A stretch of 64,000 nt of DNA, from contig JAGRPL010000004.1 in assembly GCA_019449595.1 (NCBI GenBank), positions 310,001 through 374,000 of the forward strand, written 5' to 3'. The notes beneath the pieces are model-generated. The model saw only the letters and a program-made list of their open reading frames with translations, searched no databases and was not told the origin of the DNA. The stretch is from Rhodoferax sp. (lineage in GTDB: Bacteria > Pseudomonadota > Gammaproteobacteria > Burkholderiales > Burkholderiaceae_C). The translations under genes were made by a program, and so were the position numbers. Below are positions 53,445 to 61,320 of this stretch, piece after piece (position 1 is the first letter of the stretch; each line of letters opens with the position of its first letter).

Positions 53445-55154
53445 CTAAATCTCCGCCCCTTCGACCAGAAAGCGCACCCTGCGCACGCCGTTCCATTCGT
53501 CTGCGTCCAGGCGGAAGGCCAGCGTGACCCTGGCCGGCAGCGGCTCGGTGTGGCCGAACCAGATCCCGTCCACCGGCTGGCCCTGGTGCTTGAGCTTGAG
53601 CGCCAGGTGTTTTTCACCCACCAGCCGCTGCGAGATCACCTCAACCTCTTCGCTGAAAGTGGGCGCCGCAAAGCCCTGGCCCCAGACCTCCTTGTGCAGG
53701 GTGTCCACCAGTTCCACGCGGCGGTACTCGGGCGCCAGCGGGCCGTCGGTGTCCAGGCGGCGGGTCAGCGTGGCAGAGTCCAGCCACTCCTGGGCGACCG
53801 CGATGAGCCCCTGCTCAAAGGCGTCCAGCCCGTCCTCGGTGATGGTGCAGCCGGCTGCCATGGCGTGGCCGCCAAAGCGCAGCAGCACGCCGGGGTTGCG
53901 CTTGGCCACCAGGTCCAGCGCATCGCGCAGGTGAAAGCCGGGGATCGAGCGGCCCGAGCCCTTGAGCTCGTGTTCCTTGCCCGGTGCAGCACTGGCGGCG
54001 AAGACGAAGCTGGGGCGGTGCAGCTTGTCCTTGATGCGGCTGGCCACGATGCCGACCACGCCTTCGTGGAAGTCGGGGTCGAACACGCAGATGGCCGGCG
54101 GCGGTTCGTCTCCTTCCTCGAACAGCCCTTCGGCAATCATCATGGCCTGCTCGCGCATGTCGCCCTCGATCTCGCGGCGCTCGCGGTTGATGCCATCCAG
54201 CGTTTTGGCCAGCTCGTCGGCGCGGGCCGGGTCGTCGGTGAGCAGGCATTCAATGCCCAGCGTCATGTCTGACAGGCGCCCAGCGGCGTTGATGCGCGGC
54301 CCCAGGGCAAAGCCGAAGTCGAAGGTGGTGGCAATGCCGGCGTTGCGTCCGGCCGCCGCAAACAGGCTGGCCAGGCCCGCAGGCATGGCGCCGCCGCGCA
54401 CCCGCTTGAGTCCCTGGGCGACGAGGCGGCGGTTGTTGGCGTCCAGCCGCACGACGTCGGCCACGGTGCCCAGCGCCACCAGCGGCAGCAGGGTGTCGAG
54501 CTTGGGCTGGTTCTGCGCCGTGAACACGCCGCGGTTGCGCAGTTCGCTGCGCAGCGCCAGCAGCACGTAGAACATCACCCCCACACCGGCTATCGACTTG
54601 CTTTCAAACGGGCAGCCGGGCTGGTTGGGGTTGACGATCACATCCGCGTTCGGCAGTTCGGGCGCGGGCAGATGGTGGTCGGTCACCAGCACCTGCAGGC
54701 CCAGTTCCCGTGCGGTGGCCACGCCCTCGACGCTGGCGATGCCGTTGTCCACGGTGATCAGCACGTCGGCGCCGGCGTCTTTCACGCGCCGGGCAATGGG
54801 CGGGGTCAGGCCATAGCCATCGACGATGCGATCCGGCACGATGTAGCTGACGTGGCGGGCGCCTAGTAGTTTGAGCCCGCGCAGGGCCACGGCGCAGGCG
54901 GTAGCGCCATCGCAGTCGTAGTCGGCTACGACGCACAGGTGCTTGCCTGCGTCCATGGCGTCGGCCAGCAGGGTGGCGGCCTCGGGCAGGCCCCGCATGG
55001 TGCTGGGGGGCAGCAGCTTGGCCAGGGCGTCGTCCAGTTCTTCGGTGCCGGTGACGCCGCGTGCGGCGTACAGGCGCGCCAGCAGCGGGTGGATGCCGGC
55101 CTGTTCCAGTGCCCAGACGGAGCGCGGCGGAATGTCGCGGGGAACGATGTTCAT
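53445..55154 (-). CDS. recJ: Single-stranded-DNA-specific exonuclease RecJ
   Basis: A 569-residue 5'-3' ssDNA exonuclease for recombination and mismatch repair. DHH-family motifs: VVADYDCDGATACA (motif I, three Asp), VDNGIAS (II), VTDHHLPAPELPNADVIVNP (III, DHH), then IAGVGVMFYVL. The DHHA1 domain carries CIVGIVASRIKD-like and GGHAMAAGCTI (GGH). The C-terminal OB region follows. Length is normal. ATG 55154 overlaps the stop of the RpfE-like gene (ATGA). The recJ/rpfE neighbourhood is also known from Xanthomonas. Confidence 0.95.
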   Translation of the reverse strand: MNIVPRDIPPRSVWALEQAGIHPLLARLYAARGVTGTEELDDALAKLLPPSTMRGLPEAATLLADAMDAGKHLCVVADYDCDGATACAVALRGLKLLGARHVSYIVPDRIVDGYGLTPPIARRVKDAGADVLITVDNGIASVEGVATARELGLQVLVTDHHLPAPELPNADVIVNPNQPGCPFESKSIAGVGVMFYVLLALRSELRNRGVFTAQNQPKLDTLLPLVALGTVADVVRLDANNRRLVAQGLKRVRGGAMPAGLASLFAAAGRNAGIATTFDFGFALGPRINAAGRLSDMTLGIECLLTDDPARADELAKTLDGINRERREIEGDMREQAMMIAEGLFEEGDEPPPAICVFDPDFHEGVVGIVASRIKDKLHRPSFVFAASAAPGKEHELKGSGRSIPGFHLRDALDLVAKRNPGVLLRFGGHAMAAGCTITEDGLDAFEQGLIAVAQEWLDSATLTRRLDTDGPLAPEYRRVELVDTLHKEVWGQGFAAPTFSEEVEVISQRLVGEKHLALKLKHQGQPVDGIWFGHTEPLPARVTLAFRLDADEWNGVRRVRFLVEGAEI

Positions 55155-56107
55155 AAGGTCTTCAACCAGGTGGTGGCCTGCGGTGCAGCCAGGCGCCGGC
55201 GCAGGCGCTCCCACAGCGCGGGGGCCTGCCATTGCAGGGTCTGCGCCTGCTGCTCGCCGCACAGGGTGAGCTGCACCTTCTGGCCGGCCTGCAGGTGCTC
55301 CAGCAGTTCGGCCAGGGTGGTGCGGTCCAGTTCCTGCCAGGCCTGGGCCCAGGCGGGGGCGTCGTCCTGCAGCGCGGCGCTGCGCAGGGTGTGCAGCACA
55401 GTGCTGGGGCCGGCCGCGGTGTCGGCCGGGGCCCACGTGCCGGTGCCGCTGGCCCAGAAGGAGTTCACCGTGGGCTGGCCGCGTGCGGCACGCGCGTCGT
55501 TGACAGCGTGGGTGTAGAGCAGCATCTGCATTTCGTTCTGCAGCCGCCGCAGGGCCTTGGCCTGCTCCTGGCGGGGTATCCAGGCATCGACCGGCTGCCC
55601 GGACACGCGGTCCAGCGAGGCGGTGGGCAGGGCCCGGAAGACCTCGCCCTGCGCCAGCCAGCGGGTGTGCGTGTGCGCCAGTGCGTGGGGGAACAGGGTG
55701 ATGCCGTCCTCGGCAAAGTAGGGCTGCATGGCCGCGTGCAGGGCCAGGGCTTCGTCCGGCGTGAGCGCCAGCTGCTGCGGGTCGGCCATTTCCACATGGT
55801 GGGTGTGCACCTGCCACTGGCAGGGTGTGATCCAGGCCCAGCCTTCGCCGCCGTGCGCGGCGGTGAGGCCCAGTTGGGCGGCGTCCTGCGCGGCCCAGGG
55901 CAGCAGGCCGTCGGGGGCATCCCCCAGGCCCAGATGGCGGGCCTGCACGCGTTCGTGCAGGGGTGTGAGCTGGTCGGCCTGGCCGGGGTGTGCGGTGCCG
56001 GGGCTGAGCTGGCGCAGCAGGCGCGTCAGGTGGGGCAGCTGCAGCCCGTCCAGGGCCTGGCGGCACTGGGGGCCGGCGGGTGCCGCGTAGGAGATAACGG
56101 TGTGCAT
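55151..56107 (-). CDS. RpfE-type protein (phosphoglycerate-mutase-like regulatory family)
   Basis: A 318-residue cytoplasmic protein. It resembles RpfE of Xanthomonas, a family often labelled cofactor-independent phosphoglycerate mutase-like. Typical parts are GWAWITPCQWQVHTHHVEM, ALHAAMQPYFAEDGITLF and the late VNSFWASGTGT. I see no complete alkaline-phosphatase-superfamily metal site, so catalysis is doubtful. The gene is coupled to recJ by a 4-bp overlap, as in Xanthomonas where rpfE lies beside recJ. ATG 56107 is preferred; MRDNQG six codons upstream is possible. The actual role is unknown. Confidence 0.75.
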   Translation of the reverse strand: MHTVISYAAPAGPQCRQALDGLQLPHLTRLLRQLSPGTAHPGQADQLTPLHERVQARHLGLGDAPDGLLPWAAQDAAQLGLTAAHGGEGWAWITPCQWQVHTHHVEMADPQQLALTPDEALALHAAMQPYFAEDGITLFPHALAHTHTRWLAQGEVFRALPTASLDRVSGQPVDAWIPRQEQAKALRRLQNEMQMLLYTHAVNDARAARGQPTVNSFWASGTGTWAPADTAAGPSTVLHTLRSAALQDDAPAWAQAWQELDRTTLAELLEHLQAGQKVQLTLCGEQQAQTLQWQAPALWERLRRRLAAPQATTWLKTL

Positions 56108-56143
56108 GCCCTGATTGTCCCGCATGGATGCCACAATCCGGGG

Positions 56144-57403
56144 ATGACGCAAATTCCCTATGAGCTCATTGTGGGCTGGCGCTACACGCGGGCCGGCCGC
56201 ACTACCCGGCGCAACGGCTTTATTTCCTTCATCTCCGGGGTCTCCATGCTGGGCATTGCGCTGGGGGTGGCGGCCCTCATCATCGTGCTCAGCGTGATGA
56301 ACGGCTTCCAGAAAGAGGTGCGCGACCGCATGCTGGGCGTGGTCTCGCACATCGAGGTCTATGCCGCCAGCGGCCAGGCGCTGCCCGATGTCGCCCTGAC
56401 GCTGAGCCAGGTCCGCTCCCATCCGCAGGTGGTGGGTGCGGCCCCGTTCATCGCGGCCCAGGCCTTGCTGGCGCGCGGCGAGGACATGAAGGGCGTGATG
56501 GTGCGCGGCATTGACCCCGCGCTGGAACACGAGGTGACCGATCTGGCCGCCGGCGCCCAGTCCGCGGTGCTGGCCCAGCTGGCGCCGGGCGGCTTTGGCG
56601 TGGTGCTGGGTGCCGAGCTGGCGCGCAGCCTGGGTGTGCGCACCGGCGACAAGGTGACCCTGGTGGCGCCCAGCGGGCAGGTCACCCCCGCCGGCGTCGT
56701 GCCCCGGCTCAAGCAGATGACAGTGGTGGGCACGTTTGACTCCGGCCACTACGAGTACGACTCGGCCATGGCCTTTGTGCATGTGGACGACGCGGCCCGG
56801 ATTTTCCGCCTCGAAGGCCCCACGGGCGTGCGCCTGAAGCTGCGCGACCTGCACCAGGCGCGCCAGGTGGCCGACGAACTCAGCCGCACATTGACGGGCG
56901 AGCTCTACATCCGCGACTGGACGCGCCAGAACCGCACCTGGTTTGCGGCCGTGCAGGTCGAAAAACGCATGATGTTCATCATCCTCACGCTTATCGTGGC
57001 GGTGGCGGCCTTCAACCTGGTGAGCACGCTGGTGATGACGGTGACCGACAAGCGCGCCGACATCGCCATCCTGCGCACGCTGGGGGCCAGCCCGGGCAGC
57101 ATCATGGGCATCTTTGTGGTGCAGGGCGCCATGGTCGGCGTCATCGGCACGCTGGCCGGTCTGGCGCTGGGCCTGGGCGTGGCCTTCAACATCGACGTCA
57201 TCGTGCCGGCGCTGGAACACGCGCTGGGCGCCAGTTTCCTGCCCAAGGACATCTACCTGATCAGCCGCATGCCCAGCGATCCGCAGCAAGGCGACATCGT
57301 GCCGATTGCGGTGATTGCCCTGGTGATGGCCTTTGTGGCCACCCTGTATCCGAGCTGGCGCGCCAGCCGTGTCAACCCGGCGGAGGCTTTGCGTTATGAG
57401 TAG
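56144..57403 (+). CDS. lolC: Lipoprotein-releasing system permease LolC/E
   Basis: A 419-residue inner-membrane permease that, with LolD, extracts outer-membrane lipoproteins and hands them to LolA. It has one N-terminal helix ([20 protein letters not shown]), a large periplasmic domain with the LolA-binding hook region ([18 protein letters not shown]), and three C-terminal helices. The IEVYAASG and [19 protein letters not shown] blocks are standard. Only one permease gene precedes lolD here, so the organism may use a homodimeric LolF-like arrangement or have lolE elsewhere. Its end overlaps lolD by 8 bp. Confidence 0.93.
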   Translation: MTQIPYELIVGWRYTRAGRTTRRNGFISFISGVSMLGIALGVAALIIVLSVMNGFQKEVRDRMLGVVSHIEVYAASGQALPDVALTLSQVRSHPQVVGAAPFIAAQALLARGEDMKGVMVRGIDPALEHEVTDLAAGAQSAVLAQLAPGGFGVVLGAELARSLGVRTGDKVTLVAPSGQVTPAGVVPRLKQMTVVGTFDSGHYEYDSAMAFVHVDDAARIFRLEGPTGVRLKLRDLHQARQVADELSRTLTGELYIRDWTRQNRTWFAAVQVEKRMMFIILTLIVAVAAFNLVSTLVMTVTDKRADIAILRTLGASPGSIMGIFVVQGAMVGVIGTLAGLALGLGVAFNIDVIVPALEHALGASFLPKDIYLISRMPSDPQQGDIVPIAVIALVMAFVATLYPSWRASRVNPAEALRYE

Positions 57404-58256
57404 AAATGATGCCCCCACGTTCGGCACTGACGTGTCCTCTCTGCCCCCCGAGGGGGCCCTCGCGGCTAGGGGCGGCCCGTCGCCGCTCGATCCTGCATCG
57501 CGCGCCGCGGTCGGCGCCGCGCAGTACCGGCTGGTGGCCGGGCTGGGCGGAAGTTCGCCGGTGCCCGCAGGAACGGGCGAAGTCGTCTTGCGGGCCCAGG
57601 GCCTGACCAAGCGCTTTGCCGAGGGCCGGCTGGACGTGACTGTGCTGCAGGGCGTGGACCTGCAGGTGCGCCGGGGCGAGACCCTGGCCATCGTCGGCGC
57701 CTCCGGCTCCGGCAAGAGCACGCTCTTGCACCTGTTGGGCGGGCTGGATGCTCCCACCAGCGGCACGGTCGAACTGCACGGGCAGAACCTGGCCCGCCTG
57801 GGCGCCGCCCAGCAGGGGCGCCTGCGCAACCAGCACCTGGGCTTTGTGTACCAGTTTCACCACCTGCTGCCCGAGTTCAGTGCCCTGGACAATGTCGCCA
57901 TGCCATTGACCATTCGGCGTCTGGACCGCGCAGAGTGTGCGCAGACAGCTATGAAAATGTTAGCAAGCGTGGGTTTGCAGGACCGCGTGCACCATCGCCC
58001 GGCAGAGTTGTCGGGCGGCGAGCGCCAACGCGTGGCCATTGCCCGGGCGCTGGTGACCCGGCCCGACTGCGTGCTGGCCGACGAGCCCACCGGCAACCTG
58101 GACCGCAGCACTGCCGATGGCGTGTTCGACCTCATGCTGGAACTGGCGCGTGCCCACGGCACCGCCTTTGTGCTGGTGACGCACGACGCCGCGCTGGCCG
58201 CGCGCTGCAGCCGCCAGCTCACCCTGGTGTCAGGGCGCCTGGGGCCTGCGGCCTGA
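57396..58256 (+). CDS. lolD: Lipoprotein-releasing ATPase LolD with N-terminal extension
   Basis: A 286-residue ATPase, longer than usual LolD (about 230). Walker [10 protein letters not shown] (101-109), the LolD Q-loop [21 protein letters not shown], signature [14 protein letters not shown], Walker [13 protein letters not shown] and THD follow in order. The first 60 residues are extra; part of them ([15 protein letters not shown]) is encoded by a G+C-rich palindromic repeat (57436-57480). Residues about 181-190 ([10 protein letters not shown]) are encoded by a dispersed-repeat core. A shorter protein starting at a later GTG or TTG is conceivable, but ATG 57396 is coupled to lolC. Confidence 0.92.
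   Translation: MSRNDAPTFGTDVSSLPPEGALAARGGPSPLDPASRAAVGAAQYRLVAGLGGSSPVPAGTGEVVLRAQGLTKRFAEGRLDVTVLQGVDLQVRRGETLAIVGASGSGKSTLLHLLGGLDAPTSGTVELHGQNLARLGAAQQGRLRNQHLGFVYQFHHLLPEFSALDNVAMPLTIRRLDRAECAQTAMKMLASVGLQDRVHHRPAELSGGERQRVAIARALVTRPDCVLADEPTGNLDRSTADGVFDLMLELARAHGTAFVLVTHDAALAARCSRQLTLVSGRLGPAA
57436..57480. repeat. G+C-rich palindromic repeat inside lolD
   Basis: CTGCCCCCCGAGGGGGC followed by CCTCGCGGCTAGGGGCGGCC. The inverted GCCCCC/GGGGGC arms form a strong hairpin. Sequences of this kind recur in Comamonadaceae intergenic regions, from general recollection. Here it lies in frame in the N-terminal extension of LolD. Confidence 0.5.
57911..57965 (+). repeat. Dispersed repeat, copy 8 (inside lolD)
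   Basis: Arm CATTCGGCGTCTGG and core 57938-57965 (TGCGCAGACAGCTAT, GAAAATG, TTAGCA). It is in frame and encodes a helical segment between the Q-loop and signature of LolD, using the rare codons ACA and TTA. The protein length matches the family here, so the core has replaced rather than lengthened the segment. Confidence 0.75.
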
Positions 58257-58257
58257 T

Positions 58258-59601
58258 TTAGATCACGCCCTGCGCCAGCATGGCGTCGGCCACCTTGACG
58301 AAGCCGGCCACATTGGCGCCGTCGATGTAGCTCACCGTGCCATCGGCGCGGACGCCGTGCTTCAGACAGGCGGTGTGGATGCCTTGCATGATCATCAGCA
58401 GGCGGTTGTCCACCTCTTCGGCCGTCCAGTTCAGGCGCATGGCGTTCTGGCTCATCTCCAGGCCCGAGGTGGCCACGCCACCGGCGTTGCTGGCCTTGCC
58501 CGGCGCGTACAGCACGCCTGCGGCCTCAAACGCCTTGGCGGCTTCGATGGTGGACGGCATGTTGGCGCCTTCGGCCACGCACAGCACGCCGTTCTGGATG
58601 AGGGTGGCAGCGTCCGCGGCGTCCAGTTCGTTCTGCGTGGCGCAGGGCAGGGCCACGTCCACGGGCACATGCCAGGGTTTCTTGCCCGCTTCAAACTTCA
58701 CCCCGGTGCGTTTGGCGTAATCGCTCACACGACCGTAGAGGTGGTTCTTCACCTCCATCAGCTCAGCCAGCTTGGCCGTGGTGAAACCGTCCTCATCAAC
58801 GATGGTGCCGCTCGAATCCGACACCGTGACCACCTTGGCGCCCAAGGCCATGGCCTTGTCCACGGCGTACTGGGCCACATTGCCCGAGCCCGATACCGAG
58901 ACGCGCAGGCCATCAAACGACTTGCCGCGCGTCTTGAGCATTTCCTGCGCGAAATACACCGTGCCGTAGCCCGTGGCTTCGGGGCGAATCAACGAGCCGC
59001 CAAATGACAGCCCCTTGCCCGTGAACACGCAGTCGGCGCGGTTGCTGAGCTTCTTGTACATGCCGGCAATGAAGCCGACCTCACGCCCACCCACACCAAT
59101 GTCGCCGGCCGGAACGTCGGTGTCAGACCCGATGTGGCGGAACAGTTCGCTGGCAAAGGCCTGGCAGAAGCGCATGATTTCGGCGGGGCTCTTGCCCTTG
59201 GGGTCGAAGTCGGAGCCGCCCTTGCCACCGCCCATGGGCAGGGTGGTGAGCGCGTTCTTGAAGGTTTGCTCGAAAGCCAGGAACTTCAGCACCGACAGAT
59301 TCACCGAGGGGTGAAAGCGCAGGCCGCCCTTGTAGGGGCCAATGGCCATGCTGTGCTGGATACGGTAGCCGCGGTTGACCTGCACGGAGCCATGGTCGTC
59401 CGTCCATGACACGCGGAACATGATCACGCGCTCGGGCTCCACCAGGCGTTCCAGCAGGCTGTGCTCGGCGTATCGGGGGTGCTTTTCGATGAAGGGCCAC
59501 AGGCTTTCCATGACTTCGGTGACCGCCTGAAGAAACTCAGGTTGGTGGGGATTGCGTTCAGCCACATGAGCCAGGAAGCTTTCCAAAGACGGGTATTTCA
59601 T
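58258..59601 (-). CDS. gdhA: NADP-specific glutamate dehydrogenase
   Basis: A 447-residue enzyme that makes glutamate from 2-oxoglutarate and ammonium. GPYKGGLRFHPSVNLSVLKF, PMGGGKGGSDFDPKGKS (catalytic Lys) and DVPAGDIGVGGREVGF are diagnostic, and SGSGNVAQYA is the nucleotide motif. Length equals E. coli GdhA. ATG 59601 fits the family start; an in-frame extension of eight residues is possible. It converges closely with lolD, with one base between. Its upstream region is A/T rich with an 11-bp inverted repeat. Confidence 0.97.
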   Translation of the reverse strand: MKYPSLESFLAHVAERNPHQPEFLQAVTEVMESLWPFIEKHPRYAEHSLLERLVEPERVIMFRVSWTDDHGSVQVNRGYRIQHSMAIGPYKGGLRFHPSVNLSVLKFLAFEQTFKNALTTLPMGGGKGGSDFDPKGKSPAEIMRFCQAFASELFRHIGSDTDVPAGDIGVGGREVGFIAGMYKKLSNRADCVFTGKGLSFGGSLIRPEATGYGTVYFAQEMLKTRGKSFDGLRVSVSGSGNVAQYAVDKAMALGAKVVTVSDSSGTIVDEDGFTTAKLAELMEVKNHLYGRVSDYAKRTGVKFEAGKKPWHVPVDVALPCATQNELDAADAATLIQNGVLCVAEGANMPSTIEAAKAFEAAGVLYAPGKASNAGGVATSGLEMSQNAMRLNWTAEEVDNRLLMIMQGIHTACLKHGVRADGTVSYIDGANVAGFVKVADAMLAQGVI

Positions 59602-59613
59602 CGCGCGTGCCTT

Positions 59614-59668
59614 TATTTGGTGCAAAAAGAAAGTAGCGGCTATTTTCTCATTGTTTATGCACCAAATA
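59614..59668. promoter_or_regulatory. Long-spaced inverted repeat upstream of gdhA
   Basis: TATTTGGTGCA (59614-59624) and its exact complement TGCACCAAATA (59658-59668) flank 33 A/T-rich bases just upstream of the gdhA start. The half-sites resemble NtrC half-sites (GCACCA), but they face outward with wide spacing, so NtrC is only one option. Either an operator pair or a long hairpin in the 5' leader is possible. Confidence 0.45.
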
Positions 59669-59757
59669 AGTGCTGCATATCCATAAAATGCATAGTTTTG
59701 GTGTGTTTATCTCAACAAACGCCCAATCTGGGTGCGTTGCGGGGTGGTTGGGGCCAC

Positions 59758-61320
59758 TCAATGCAGGCGCGGGTACCCTGTGATGTGCTGGATGGCCCGG
59801 TACAGCGGCTGCAGCCGGCCGTACATCTTCTGGTAGACCCGGTGGTACAGCGCGTCGTAGGTGGCGTGGTGGGTGGCCAGGGGTTCGAAGGTCTTTCCAA
59901 TCCGGGTCATGGCCGCCACGGCGGTGCTGAAATCCGGGTGCAGGCCCAGCCCCACGGCGGCGTCGATGGCGGCGCCCAGGCCCGAGGTCTCGTACACATG
60001 GGGCCGCGACGTGGGCAGACCGAAGATGTCGGCGGTGAGCTGCATGGCGGCGTCGCTCTGCGAGCCGCCGCCGGAGATGCGCAGCTCGGTGATGGGCACG
60101 CCGCTGCGCTGTTCGATGCGCTCCTTGCCCTCGCGCAGCGCGTAGGCCAGGCCTTCGAGGATGGCGCGGTAGACATGGGCCCGGGTGTGCACATCGCCAA
60201 AGCCGATGATGGCACCCTTGGCCTCGGGGCCGGGGATCTTGATGCCCGGCGACCAGTAGGGCTGCAGCATCAGCCCCATGGAGCCCGGCGGCACCGAGTT
60301 GACCAGCTCGTCGAACAGGGCTTCGGGCGGGACGCCGAGCGCGGACGACTGGTGTTGCTCGGGGTGGCCGAACTGCTCCTTGAACCAGTTGACCATCCAG
60401 TAGCCGCGAAAGATCTGCACCTCGGTGCTGTACGCGCCGGGTATGGCTGACGGGTAGGGCGGAATGAAGGGCGTGACCTCCAGGTACCGGCTGCTGGTGG
60501 TGTTGATGGTGGCCGTGGTGCCGTAGCTCAGGCAGCCGATGTGCGGCTCGCGGCAGCCCGCGCCGATGACCTCGCAGGCCTTGTCGGCGGCGGCGGCCAG
60601 CAGCGGCGTGCCCACGGGAATACCGGTGGCCGCGCCGGCCTGCGGCGTGATGGCGCCCATGCGCGTGCCCGGAGCCACCAGTTCGGGCAGCCACTCCGGC
60701 TTCACGGCCAGCGCCTGCCACTTCCAGTCGCGCGGGCCCGCCCAGGCCAGGCGCTTGTAGTCAAACGGCAGGTAGCCCACCTGCGAGCCCACCGAATCGA
60801 CAAAGCGTCCGCACAGGCGGTGGTTGAGGTAGCCCGAGAGCATGACGTACTGGCGGGTCTGCTCCCAGATAGCGGGCTGGTGGGCCTTGATCCAGTTGGC
60901 CTCGGCTTCGCCGCGGAAGTAGTTGATGGTGTGGGACACGCCGGCCAGCTTGAAGGCGCTTTGCCACAGGAGGCTGATGGGGGGCACAGTGTTGGTGCGG
61001 CGCTGGTCCAGCCAGGTGATGGCCGGGCGCAGTGGCTGGCCGTCAGCACCCAGATTGATCATGGTGCCGCGCTGGGTGGTCACGGCCACGCCCTGCACCG
61101 TATCGCGCACGCCGGGGTTCTCTTGCCACAGGCGCTGGCAGGCGGTGCACACGGCCTGCCAGTAGTCCTCGGGGTCGTGCTCGGCCCAGCCGGGGTGGGT
61201 GGAGAAGTAGGCCTCCAGATGCACCTGCGCCTTGGCGACGATGTTGCCGTGCAGGTCGAACAGCAGCGCGCGCACGCTTTGCGTGCCGTTGTCGATGGCC
61301 AGGATGGTGGACTCAGGCAT
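59758..61320 (-). CDS. FGGY-family carbohydrate kinase (glycerol-kinase-like)
   Basis: A 520-residue sugar/polyol kinase. The N-terminal phosphate motif is LAIDNGTQSVRALLFD, the HPGWAEHDPEDYW block is typical, and the C-terminal FGGY-like signature region is ELRISGGGSQSDAAMQLTAD. FGGY_N and FGGY_C domains are complete. By context (overlap with glpD) glycerol is likely, but the sequence is closer to the general XylB-like branch than to canonical GlpK. ATG 61320 overlaps the glpD stop by 8 bp. It is the last gene of the operon. Confidence 0.88.
   Translation of the reverse strand: MPESTILAIDNGTQSVRALLFDLHGNIVAKAQVHLEAYFSTHPGWAEHDPEDYWQAVCTACQRLWQENPGVRDTVQGVAVTTQRGTMINLGADGQPLRPAITWLDQRRTNTVPPISLLWQSAFKLAGVSHTINYFRGEAEANWIKAHQPAIWEQTRQYVMLSGYLNHRLCGRFVDSVGSQVGYLPFDYKRLAWAGPRDWKWQALAVKPEWLPELVAPGTRMGAITPQAGAATGIPVGTPLLAAAADKACEVIGAGCREPHIGCLSYGTTATINTTSSRYLEVTPFIPPYPSAIPGAYSTEVQIFRGYWMVNWFKEQFGHPEQHQSSALGVPPEALFDELVNSVPPGSMGLMLQPYWSPGIKIPGPEAKGAIIGFGDVHTRAHVYRAILEGLAYALREGKERIEQRSGVPITELRISGGGSQSDAAMQLTADIFGLPTSRPHVYETSGLGAAIDAAVGLGLHPDFSTAVAAMTRIGKTFEPLATHHATYDALYHRVYQKMYGRLQPLYRAIQHITGYPRLH

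Noticed and set aside
55151-57829. 892-codon minus-strand frame joining the RpfE-like gene to DNA opposite lolC and lolD
   Set aside because: Only the part from 56107 down resembles a protein family; the rest is antisense to lolC/lolD.
59614-59668. Canonical NtrC enhancer for gdhA
   Set aside because: NtrC sites have TGCACC first and GGTGCA about five bases later; here the order is reversed and the spacing is 33 bases.
59670-59700. A/T-rich stretch resembling the repeat (CATAAAATGCATAG)
   Set aside because: It lacks the TGCGCAG-ACAGCTAT half and the arm; it is better explained as promoter DNA of gdhA.
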